In this document: positions 17,326 through 25,185 of the stretch, in pieces
How the letters are laid out: each line of letters opens with the position of its first letter
Numbering within the stretch: the stretch's first letter is position 1
NCBI RefSeq assembly: GCF_004801285.1
Contig: NZ_SSNY01000003.1
Location: 310,001-374,000, forward strand
From: Ollibium composti
Lineage (GTDB): Bacteria > Pseudomonadota > Alphaproteobacteria > Rhizobiales > Rhizobiaceae
Direction of reading: 5' to 3'
Length of the DNA: 64,000 nt
The notes under the pieces: generated by a model
The model's database searches: none
Told to the model about the DNA's origin: nothing
Seen by the model: only the letters and a program-made list of their open reading frames with translations
Made by a program: the position numbers and the translations under genes

Positions 17326-18156
17326 ATGTCCACACAACTGCTTTTCTATCAAAATGCAACGCCAGTCAGTGCCGAGCGCCACAGGGACCTCGCCGTCAAG
17401 GCGGGTGTCAGCTACCGTTTTGCAAGCAGCGTCAACTCCGTACCGCTCACGGCGGTCGAGTTTGCCCAGGCAGCGGCTGAATATCCGATCGTCTTCGCCG
17501 GTACCGACGATGCGGTCATGCCGGTCGTGGTGCTCGGTGCCCAGCAAACCGAGAACCTATTCATCAATGACGAGGGCGCCTGGCAGGGCAAATACATACC
17601 GGCCTTTGTCCGCCGCTATCCTTTCGTCTTCTCCACCGACAAGTCAGGCAAGACCTTCATCCTGCACATCGATGAGAGCTTCGAGGGTTGCAATCGGGAA
17701 GGGCGCGGCGAGCGACTGTTCGACAATGACGGACAGCAGACGCAGTATCTGAAGGGCGTCCTGAGCTTCCTTCAGGATTATCAGGGGCGCTTCCAGCGAA
17801 CCAAGGAGTATTGCGACAGGCTGAAAGCGCTCGACCTTCTGCAACCCATGCAGGCACAGTTCAACCTCAACAGCGGCGAGCGTCGGTCGCTTTCGGGTTT
17901 CATGACGGTCAACCGGGACAAGTTGAAGGCGTTGCCCGATGCCGATCTGCTCGCCATGTTCCGCAACGACGAACTCGAGTGCACGTACCTGCATCTGCAT
18001 TCGCTCCGCCATTTCGGCGACATGATCGAGCGCATCGCCACGAGGGGAACTGCATCCGAAAGCGCGGCCGAACCCATCGAAATCGGCAAGGAAGCATCAC
18101 GGCACACATCCAAGACGGCTGGCCGCAGTGCCAAGGCCGAGGAAGTCTCGGCATAG
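17326..18156 (+). CDS. SapC-family protein
   Basis: The 276-residue protein matches the SapC family (conserved blocks YPIVFAG, AYxPxFVRRYPFVFS-like YIPAFVRRYPFVFS, FIDESxEG-like LHIDESFEG, and a long helical C-terminal half). The family is named after a Campylobacter S-layer locus; its biochemical function is not established. There is no signal peptide or membrane segment, so it should act in the cytoplasm, perhaps as a chaperone or regulator for the exported protein. The C-terminal 40 residues are charged and low in complexity. It lies between the M50 fusion and the SecA-like ATPase, after an AT-rich spacer. The ATG at 17326 is preceded by gaggga. Confidence 0.85.
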   Translation: MSTQLLFYQNATPVSAERHRDLAVKAGVSYRFASSVNSVPLTAVEFAQAAAEYPIVFAGTDDAVMPVVVLGAQQTENLFINDEGAWQGKYIPAFVRRYPFVFSTDKSGKTFILHIDESFEGCNREGRGERLFDNDGQQTQYLKGVLSFLQDYQGRFQRTKEYCDRLKALDLLQPMQAQFNLNSGERRSLSGFMTVNRDKLKALPDADLLAMFRNDELECTYLHLHSLRHFGDMIERIATRGTASESAAEPIEIGKEASRHTSKTAGRSAKAEEVSA

Positions 18157-18190
18157 CTTACTGCCGTGCGAAGACAGACAGATATTAGGA

Positions 18191-18237
18191 TCCCCGGGGG
18201 CCGAGGTGCAGACACCATCCCCGGGGCAGTACTCTGC
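18191..18237 (+). promoter_or_regulatory. Nested inverted repeats between sapC-like and secA-like genes
   Basis: Two copies of ccccgggg (18192-18199, 18219-18226) flank an inner hairpin ggtg-caga-cacc, followed at once by gcag-tact-ctgc. The RNA could fold into a strong hairpin just before the secA-like ribosome site. No T-run follows, so a Rho-independent terminator is unlikely; it may attenuate or stabilise the mRNA. Confidence 0.5.
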
Positions 18238-18254
18238 CTGCGGGGTGAAGTCAG

Positions 18255-20213
18255 GTGAGCGAGCAAGCGCAAGGGCGGCCGCTGCCCGCCCTTGAACGGT
18301 ATGCTGAACGGGCTGACCCGCGACAGCATTGGCTGGATCCGATCGAGGCAGCCGTCACAGCGGCGCCAAGTGCGTTTCTTAGGCGGCTGTGGCGATCGCG
18401 GATCGGCGGGCTGGTCGGCGACGTTGCCGCGCTCGAACCGGAGCTCAAGCAGGCGTCGGATGCTTATCTGGCGCGACGTGCTCGCGAGGTGCGAGCCGCG
18501 ATGCGCCGTGACGGACTGGACGACCGGCTTGTTGTTGGCCTCTTTGCGCTGGTGAGGGAGATTTCCCGCAGAACCGTCGGGCTGCGGCATCACGACGTCC
18601 AGGTTCTCGCGGGTCTTTCAATGATCGGGGGAGCCGTCGTCGAGATGGACACAGGCGAAGGCAAAACGCTCACCGTTGCCTTGCCGGCCGCGGCCGCTGC
18701 CTTTGCCGGGATGCCCGTGCATGTTGTGACGGTGAACGACTATCTCGCGGCGCGTGATCACGGCGCGTTGTCGCCCGTCTTCGATTTTCTGGGCCTTTCC
18801 ACCGGTGTCGTCACCAACGGGCTGTCGCCAGCGGAGAAGGCTGCGATCTATTCCCGCGATATCGTCTATGCCAGCAACAAGGATATTGCGTTTGACTATC
18901 TGCGCGATCGCATTGCGCTCGGCATCCGTCCGAATTTCCTCCGCACGAGGCTCAGAGAGTTCGCTCGTGACGCCAGCGTCGGCCAGCGAGTGGTGATGCG
19001 CGGGTTGCATTTCGCCATCGTCGACGAGGCCGACAGCGTGCTTGTCGACGAGGCGCGAACGCCGCTGATCATCTCAAAGGAAACCGACGCAGGCGAAGAA
19101 CGGGAGTGGGCGCAACAGGCCTTCCGGCTGATCGAGGATATGGAGCCTGACCTCCACTACCGGATGCGGCCCGAAGAGCGACGGATCGAGCTCACCGATG
19201 CCGGACGAACGTACCTTGAGCACAGGGCCGAGGCCATGGGCGACATCTGGCTGAATCGTATCCGGCGCGAGGAGGGGGGCCGCCAGGCGCTGTCGGCCTT
19301 ACATCTCTTCCGCAAGGGCGAACATTATCTCGTCCAAGACGGCAAGGTGCAGATCGTCGATGAGTACACCGGCAGGATCATGCCGGACCGCTCCTGGAGT
19401 GACGGGCTGCACCAACTAATCGAATTCAAGGAAGCATGCGAGACGACGAGCAGGAAGCTGCCGATGGCCCGTATGACCTATCAGCGCTTCTTTCGACGCT
19501 ATCTTACGCTGTGTGGCATGACCGGGACCGCGCGCGAAGTGTCGAATGAGTTGTGGTCGGTCTATCGACTCGGCGTCGTTCGCATTCCGCCGAACGTACC
19601 ATCAAAGCGTCGGGATCTCGGCGTCACCATCTGCGCCAGCCAGGACGAGAAGTGGCGCTGCATCGTCGAGCGCGTGAGGACGTTACATTCCAGCGGCCGG
19701 CCGGTGCTGATCGGCACGCGCTCGGTGCTCGCCTCCAACCAACTCAGCCGGTCCTTGATGGAGGCCGGGCTCGAACACGAAGTGCTCAATGCTGAGAACG
19801 TCGCGCGCGAGGCCGGGATAATCGCCGAGGCGGGACGCCGCGGCCGCATTACCGTGGCCACCAATATGGCTGGCCGCGGCGTCGATATCGCTGTCGACCC
19901 CGATCTTCTCGATCATGGCGGCCTTCATGTCATATTGAGCGAATTGCACGACGCGGGGCGTATAGACCGTCAGATGCAAGGGCGAACCGCAAGGCGCGGC
20001 GAGCCAGGCACGACCGAGGCGGTGCTTTCCATGGAGGATCCGCTGCTCGAACTTTTGTCGGCGCGCCTGCCGCGCCCGCCGCATTTCGGCCGGATGCTTT
20101 TTCATCTGGCTCAGCGCCGGGCCGAGCGCGCCCACAGGCGGGATCGCAAGAACCTGCTCGCACAGGACGGGCGGCTGGGTGTGCTCCTGGCATTCTCGGG
20201 AGGAAAAGAGTGA
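18255..20213 (+). CDS. Shortened SecA-like ATPase (SecA paralog)
   Basis: The 652-residue protein has the SecA motor: Walker A MDTGEGKT (about 131-138), VTVNDYLAARD, the DEAD-type VDEADSVLVDEARTPLI (about 256-272) running into the preprotein-crosslinking region, LCGMTGTA, and NBD2 motifs TNMAGRGVDI and QGRTARRGEPG. It ends soon after NBD2, so most of the helical scaffold/wing and the C-terminal zinc-finger tail of housekeeping SecA (about 850-900 residues) are missing. It is therefore an accessory paralog, not the general translocase. The start is GTG at 18255 with ggggtgaag upstream. Its stop overlaps the start of the next adaptor gene. It probably powers export of the giant protein or a partner. 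Confidence 0.88.
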   Translation: MSEQAQGRPLPALERYAERADPRQHWLDPIEAAVTAAPSAFLRRLWRSRIGGLVGDVAALEPELKQASDAYLARRAREVRAAMRRDGLDDRLVVGLFALVREISRRTVGLRHHDVQVLAGLSMIGGAVVEMDTGEGKTLTVALPAAAAAFAGMPVHVVTVNDYLAARDHGALSPVFDFLGLSTGVVTNGLSPAEKAAIYSRDIVYASNKDIAFDYLRDRIALGIRPNFLRTRLREFARDASVGQRVVMRGLHFAIVDEADSVLVDEARTPLIISKETDAGEEREWAQQAFRLIEDMEPDLHYRMRPEERRIELTDAGRTYLEHRAEAMGDIWLNRIRREEGGRQALSALHLFRKGEHYLVQDGKVQIVDEYTGRIMPDRSWSDGLHQLIEFKEACETTSRKLPMARMTYQRFFRRYLTLCGMTGTAREVSNELWSVYRLGVVRIPPNVPSKRRDLGVTICASQDEKWRCIVERVRTLHSSGRPVLIGTRSVLASNQLSRSLMEAGLEHEVLNAENVAREAGIIAEAGRRGRITVATNMAGRGVDIAVDPDLLDHGGLHVILSELHDAGRIDRQMQGRTARRGEPGTTEAVLSMEDPLLELLSARLPRPPHFGRMLFHLAQRRAERAHRRDRKNLLAQDGRLGVLLAFSGGKE

Positions 20214-21157
20214 TGTCGGCAAGGTCTTCGGCCCGGCGAATAAGGTTTACTGCGGCGCAGGATCTTCGCTCTCGGCAACCTCCCGACAGAGGAAAGGCGG
20301 TCGTCCGCAGGGACGAGAAAGTCGGCTATCGCAGATTGGCTCTGGCGGTGGCGTCACGGTTGGCGGCAGGATTGGTTTTCATGGCTTCGGCGGCTACCTC
20401 GGCACCGGCCGAATCGTTCGACTGCGTCATCGATCCTGCAATCGTCGTCAAGGTCGGCAGCCAGGTCCCCGGTCTGCTCGATTCCGTCCTCATCAACCGC
20501 GGCGACAAAGTCACAGCCGGAGAAGCGATCGCGACGCTCTCATCGAAAGTCGAGTCGGCGACGGTGGCGCTGATGACTGTGCAGGCTGGGAGCACAAGCG
20601 AGATTGAAGCACAAAAAGCGCGCCTGGACCTTGCGCAGAACAAATTGTTGCGCATCGAGGAACTGGTAAAGCGCAACATATCGGCGAAGAGCGACCTCGA
20701 TGCCGCGATTGCGGAGGCAGAGGTTGTAAAACGGGAGTTGGCACTCGCGGAAATGCGTAAGCGTGCTGCGGAACTGGAACTTGCCCGGGCGCAAGCCGTG
20801 CTCGACCAGAAGACCATCCGCAGCCCTATTACCGGTGTCGTGATCCAGCGGTCTCTCTCCAAAGGAGAGTATCTCGACCAGGACGGACAACTCGCTACGA
20901 TCGCCCAACTCGATCCCTTGTTTGTCGAGTCTTTCCTTCCAGTGAGCAAGTTCGGCAGCATCAAGTTGGGCATGCCGGCAATCGTCACGCCTAATGAACC
21001 GATCACGGGCACTTATGAAGGCACCGTCAAGGTCGTTGATTCTGTGTTCGACGCCGCCTCCAGCACATTCGGCGTGCGTGTGGAGCTTTCCAATGCCGGC
21101 CAAAAGCTACCCGCCGGCCATCGCTGCAGGGTTTCGTTCGATGGCACGACGGATTAA
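20210..21157 (+). CDS. HlyD/RND-type periplasmic adaptor
   Basis: The 315-residue protein has a cytoplasmic, basic N-terminus, a membrane/signal segment (LAAGLVFMASAATSAPA, about 47-63), a lipoyl half (IDPAIVVKVGSQVPGLLDSV), a coiled-coil hairpin rich in Glu/Ala/Lys (about 120-205), the second lipoyl half (IRSPITGVVIQRSL) and a beta-barrel. This is the layout of periplasmic adaptor subunits that join an inner-membrane pump to an outer-membrane channel. The start codon GTG (or ATG three bases later) overlaps the secA-like stop, implying translational coupling. It is the third adaptor-like protein of the locus, yet no pump or TolC gene is visible here. Confidence 0.88.
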   Translation: MMSARSSARRIRFTAAQDLRSRQPPDRGKAVVRRDEKVGYRRLALAVASRLAAGLVFMASAATSAPAESFDCVIDPAIVVKVGSQVPGLLDSVLINRGDKVTAGEAIATLSSKVESATVALMTVQAGSTSEIEAQKARLDLAQNKLLRIEELVKRNISAKSDLDAAIAEAEVVKRELALAEMRKRAAELELARAQAVLDQKTIRSPITGVVIQRSLSKGEYLDQDGQLATIAQLDPLFVESFLPVSKFGSIKLGMPAIVTPNEPITGTYEGTVKVVDSVFDAASSTFGVRVELSNAGQKLPAGHRCRVSFDGTTD

Positions 21158-21196
21158 CGGAAACGACGAAAGGAGGTAACCTCAGGAAAAGAAGGT

Positions 21197-21271
21197 TGGT
21201 ACGCCCAAGGGGAATCGAACCCCTGTTACCGCCGTGAAAGGGCGGTGTCCTGACCGCTAGACGATGGGCGC
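21197..21271 (-). tRNA. tRNA-Glu (anticodon TTC)
   Basis: Read on the minus strand, the 75-nt sequence folds as a cloverleaf: acceptor GCGCCCA with TGGGCGT (G-T at the first pair), anticodon arm CCGCC-CTTTCAC-GGCGG with TTC in the loop, T arm with GGTTCGATTCC, and an encoded CCA at 21197-21199. It decodes GAA/GAG. Its 3' end faces the secretion locus. Confidence 0.96.
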
Positions 21272-21347
21272 AGCCAAGCGCGCTTATAGTTGCGTTGAAC
21301 GCGGCGGGCAACCCCGTGCAGCGCGCTTATGACGAACTTTTTCGCTG

Positions 21348-22571
21348 TTATTTGCGCCGGCGGCAGCGCCAGTTCCAGTCGCGTTCCGGGCCGACGTCGA
21401 CATGCACAGATTCGGTGTGGCAATAGGTACCGACCCCGCCGCGGCCGGGCATCGAGCGCACATAGTTCGCCAGATCCCATTTGCTGACGCCGGGAATCTG
21501 GATATCGGCCGCCGCGCAGTACATATGCAGCGAATTCTTGGCGCCGCGCGCGCGGCGGTTGCGATTGGGATCGCGATAGCCGGAGGTGACGATCATCTTG
21601 CGTCCGTAATGCCCCTCGATGGTCTTTAGCACCCGGACCAGCGAGGGTTTCAGGCAGGCGACGTCAACGCCTTCGGTCTGCTTGAGCAGGCCATTGGGCG
21701 CGAGCCGCGCCATGCCGGCGGCGGACGCGACCTGGTAGGGGCCGCCTTCGTCTTCGTTGAGATCGACGTCGCTGTCGTCGTCGATGCCCGACCGGCGCCG
21801 GATCTCGAACAGCGCCGTCTGGCGCACGCCGGGCAGGGCGTTCTCGGAACCGAGCGAGACGAGCGGCTTGGTATCCCCGCCGGTGGAGGCGAGCTGGACG
21901 ATCGGCGTCACCGCCTGGCGCGCGGCGTCCGGCTCGATGATCGGCTGCGGCTGGCGTGCCGGCGCCGGAACGATCGGTGTCGGTGCCGGCTTTGCCTTCG
22001 CCGGCGACGAGCCAAAGAACGCGGCGAGGAAGGTTTTCTTCGGCTTCACCGGCTCGGCGGCCGGCATCTCGCCGGCCGTAACATAGACCGCGTTGTCGGT
22101 AGCCGTTTCCGACGCGGCGGTCGCCTGCTCGGCCTGTTTTGTCGCAGATGCTTCAACATCGCTGGCCGCGATCTTCTGCGCCGCGGCGGTGGTCTCTTCG
22201 GCGCTTTGCGCCGGCGGCACCAGCGGCTGCGGCGTGGTGCCGGCGATGGATTGCGCCTCGACCGGCGCGGGAATGGCGAGCTCGGCTGGCGTGCCGGGTT
22301 TCTGCGTCGGGAAATAGGCGATCTGCTCGGGCAGGGCGGTGTCGCCTTCGGCGCTCATCAGCGCCTGCGGGCCACTGGACGCCGTCGATTCGCCCGCTTC
22401 CGGCTGGGCTGATGCGGCCGCGATATCGCCGGCTGTCGCATTGTAGCCCGGCATTCCGACCGATAGCGACGGATTGTTGACGGCGGTGCAGGAGGCGGCG
22501 AGCACGGATAAAAGAGCCGCCAAGACAGCGCGGCGTCCTTCTCGTGCGAGACGCGATCCCGTTGAATTCAA
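21348..22571 (-). CDS. M15-type (DUF882) peptidase domain lipoprotein
   Basis: The 407-residue protein starts with a signal peptide ending LAASC (possible lipid-attached C28), followed by a long Pro/Ala-rich linker (about 30-280) and a C-terminal DUF882/M15A domain. The zinc ligands are visible in SLHMYCAAADI (H and D) and ESVHVDV (H). The domain resembles YcbK-like and D-Ala-D-Ala carboxypeptidase-type cell-wall hydrolases. It should act on peptidoglycan in the periplasm. The linker may let the domain reach from a membrane anchor. The gene stands alone between tRNA-Glu and phaC. Confidence 0.85.
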   Translation of the reverse strand: MNSTGSRLAREGRRAVLAALLSVLAASCTAVNNPSLSVGMPGYNATAGDIAAASAQPEAGESTASSGPQALMSAEGDTALPEQIAYFPTQKPGTPAELAIPAPVEAQSIAGTTPQPLVPPAQSAEETTAAAQKIAASDVEASATKQAEQATAASETATDNAVYVTAGEMPAAEPVKPKKTFLAAFFGSSPAKAKPAPTPIVPAPARQPQPIIEPDAARQAVTPIVQLASTGGDTKPLVSLGSENALPGVRQTALFEIRRRSGIDDDSDVDLNEDEGGPYQVASAAGMARLAPNGLLKQTEGVDVACLKPSLVRVLKTIEGHYGRKMIVTSGYRDPNRNRRARGAKNSLHMYCAAADIQIPGVSKWDLANYVRSMPGRGGVGTYCHTESVHVDVGPERDWNWRCRRRK

Positions 22572-22793
22572 TGCGTTTCCCCCTCGCTATCCGCCTCGGA
22601 TGACCAGCAGCGCGCCGTTTGCATGGCGGCTTCCGCATGGTCGTGTTTCCGCGATCGGAAACGAGATATGTATCAAATCCGCCAGCCTCGACGAAAAACG
22701 TCAGCAGCAAGCAGATAGAGTCAATTTCATGCTTGACCGTGACCATTTCGCCCGCTTTGCGGACGCCGTCAACTCACCACACATTACAGCGTG

Positions 22794-24632
22794 TTACACG
22801 CGCACCTTGACATAGCTGCCGGGTGCGTCGCCCAGCGTCTTGGCGCCGGGCTGGCGTGCCGGCACACGCGTGGCGTCCTGATCCTCGATCCAGCGCTGCC
22901 AATGCGGCCACCAGGAGCCGGCATGTTCATGGGCAGCGGATAGCCAGTCTGCCAGCGAGCCGACAGCCTTGCCGCCGGTCCAGTACTGGTATTTCTTCAG
23001 CGAAGGCGGGTTGACGACGCCGGCGATATGGCCGGAGCCGGAAAGGACGTACTCGACCTCGCCGCCGAAATAGCGGCTGCCCTCGAAGGCCGATTTGGCC
23101 GGTGCGATATGGTCTTCCTTGGTGGCGAGATTGTAGACGGGAATGGTTATGTCGGAGAGCGACAACGTGCGGCCCGCCAGTTCCATGCGCCCGGCCGACA
23201 GGTTGTTCTCCAGATAGCAGTTGCGCAGGTAGAAGGAGTGGTTGGCGGCCGCCATGCGGGTGGAATCGGCGTTCCAATAGAGCAGGTCGAAGGGCAGGGG
23301 CTCCTTGCCGCGCATATAGTTGTTGACGACGTAGGGCCAGATCAGGTCGCCCGAGCGCAGCATGTTGAAGGCGGTCGCCATCTTGGTGCCTTCCAGATAG
23401 CCGCGCTCGTTCATCGCCAGTTCGAGGGCGGCGATCTGTTCCTCGTCGACGAACACCTTGAGGTCGCCCGCATAGGTGAAATCGACCTGCGTGGCGAAGA
23501 AGGTGACGGAGCGGATGCGGTCGTCGCCTTCCTGCGCCAGGAGGGCGAGTGCCGCAGCGAGCAGCGTGCCGCCGACGCAGTAGCCGATGGCATTCACCTC
23601 ACGCTCGCCGGTGGCCTTCTCGATCATGTCCAGCCCGAACTGAATGCCTTCGCGCGTGTAGGCTTCCCAGGTCTTGCCGCCGTGCCGTTCGTCCGGATTG
23701 ACCCAGGAGATGACGAACACGCTATGGCCCTGTTCGACGGCCCAGCGGATGAAGGATTTCTCCGGGTTGAGGTCGAGGATGTAGAACTTGTTGATCCACG
23801 GCGGGCAGATCAGCAGCGGTCGCTTCAGCACCGTTTCGGTGGTCGGCGTGTACTGGATGATCTCGGCGATGTCGCTGCGGCCGATCACCTTGCCGGGTGA
23901 GACGGCGATGTTTTTGCCGATCTCGAAGCGCGTGTTGTCGGCCTGCCTGAGTTTCAGGTCGCCCTTTCCGGCGGTGATGTCCTCGGCCAGCATCTTCATG
24001 CCGCGCACAAGGTTCTCGCCGTTCGAGGCGATTGTCTCGCGGAACAGCTCGGGATTGGTCAAAACGAAGTTGGACGGCGAGATCGCGTTGGTGACCTGCT
24101 TGACGTAGAAGGTCGCCTTGTGGCGGGTGTGCTCGTCCATTTCATCGGCATGTTCGGCGAGATCGGCCGCCCAGCGCGCGGTGACCAGATAGGCCTGCTT
24201 GAGGAAGTCGAAGAAGGCGTTCTTGCCCCATTCGGGGTCGAGGAATCGCTTGTCGCCCTTTTCGGGTTTCACCACGTCTTCGACCTCGGCGCCGCCGCTG
24301 ACGCGGTCGATGGCGTTGGCCCAAACCTGCATATAGCCGGAAAACAGCCGCGTCTGCGCCTCCAGCGCGCGCGAGGGGTCGGACAGCCAGTATTCGGTCA
24401 GCTTGGAAAAGGTCCGCACCATGTCGGCGGCTGGCTCGGCGACATGGTCGCTGCGTTCGCCCTTCTCGCGCGGCTCGGCCCAGGCGGAGGCGGCCTTGCC
24501 GGCCTGTTCGATCATGCGCGCGATGTTGAGCGCGAACCGCTCCGGATCCTTGACCAGATATTGCTCGACGGATGGGGTGTCCGGAGCCTCGGTCTTGCCG
24601 GCGTCTTTGCCGGATCCGGCTGTGCTTGGCAT
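22794..24632 (-). CDS. phaC: Class I poly(R)-hydroxyalkanoate synthase
   Basis: The 612-residue enzyme polymerises (R)-3-hydroxyacyl-CoA to polyhydroxyalkanoate on granules. The lipase-like box GYCVGG carries the catalytic Cys (C352), and the conserved PPWINKFYILDLNPEKS and GSGHIAGVVNPP (catalytic His) blocks are present. Length and sequence fit class I enzymes, which need no PhaE/PhaR subunit. No other pha gene lies nearby. It is divergent from the small lipoprotein gene. Confidence 0.96.
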   Translation of the reverse strand: MPSTAGSGKDAGKTEAPDTPSVEQYLVKDPERFALNIARMIEQAGKAASAWAEPREKGERSDHVAEPAADMVRTFSKLTEYWLSDPSRALEAQTRLFSGYMQVWANAIDRVSGGAEVEDVVKPEKGDKRFLDPEWGKNAFFDFLKQAYLVTARWAADLAEHADEMDEHTRHKATFYVKQVTNAISPSNFVLTNPELFRETIASNGENLVRGMKMLAEDITAGKGDLKLRQADNTRFEIGKNIAVSPGKVIGRSDIAEIIQYTPTTETVLKRPLLICPPWINKFYILDLNPEKSFIRWAVEQGHSVFVISWVNPDERHGGKTWEAYTREGIQFGLDMIEKATGEREVNAIGYCVGGTLLAAALALLAQEGDDRIRSVTFFATQVDFTYAGDLKVFVDEEQIAALELAMNERGYLEGTKMATAFNMLRSGDLIWPYVVNNYMRGKEPLPFDLLYWNADSTRMAAANHSFYLRNCYLENNLSAGRMELAGRTLSLSDITIPVYNLATKEDHIAPAKSAFEGSRYFGGEVEYVLSGSGHIAGVVNPPSLKKYQYWTGGKAVGSLADWLSAAHEHAGSWWPHWQRWIEDQDATRVPARQPGAKTLGDAPGSYVKVRV

Positions 24633-24740
24633 GATGGACGCGGCTCCTCCCTGAAGCGTTTTCTTGACACATTATCATGAGACGTCGGATACGGTCCAAT
24701 GCCGATCAACAGCGGCCAGTCCGACTTTCGGGGCAAGACA

Positions 24741-25142
24741 ATGAGATATCGCGCCGGCCAGCCTGCCATCTTCGTCCTTGGATCGTTTTGCCGCAGCCTT
24801 GCAGCGACCGTTTTGCTCGTGGCGGCCGCCGGCTGCACCAGCACCGGCATCGAGGACGCGGCCCCGCAATCGGCGACGGTAACCGGGCCGAAGGACACCG
24901 GCAGCTACCCCAACCTCAACATTCCTCCCCAGCAGGCGGCCGAGCAATTCACCGATGCCGACAAGAACGCCAAGCTGGCGGCTCTGCAGGCGGACCAGAC
25001 TGCGGCCAACGCAGCTGCGGGCAATACGGCCGGCACACCCGATTCGGCCGAACTCGACAAGCTGGCCAAGACGCATGCCTCGGACACGTTGAAGCAAATC
25101 GAAGGCAAGTGCGATCCCGCCCTCGACCCTACCTGCAAATAA
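24741..25142 (+). CDS. Small lipoprotein of unknown function
   Basis: The 133-residue product has a signal peptide with lipobox VAAAGC (C32), then a low-complexity Ala/Gln/Asp-rich body and a C-terminus with two Cys (GKCDPALDPTCK). The ATG at 24741 is preferred over an in-frame ATG at 24699 because it puts the hydrophobic segment in normal signal-peptide position. I do not recognise a domain. It is 43 bp upstream of the aminotransferase and could share its transcript. Confidence 0.75.
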   Translation: MRYRAGQPAIFVLGSFCRSLAATVLLVAAAGCTSTGIEDAAPQSATVTGPKDTGSYPNLNIPPQQAAEQFTDADKNAKLAALQADQTAANAAAGNTAGTPDSAELDKLAKTHASDTLKQIEGKCDPALDPTCK

Positions 25143-25185
25143 GTGTATATCGCGCGCCCAATCCCTCCTTCGACCGGAAACTGAC

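Noticed and set aside
1..21157. Classical type I secretion (ABC exporter plus TolC) inside the export locus
   Set aside because: No protein with ABC-transporter Walker A, signature and Walker B motifs, and no TolC-like beta-barrel protein, is encoded here; the only ATPase is SecA-like.
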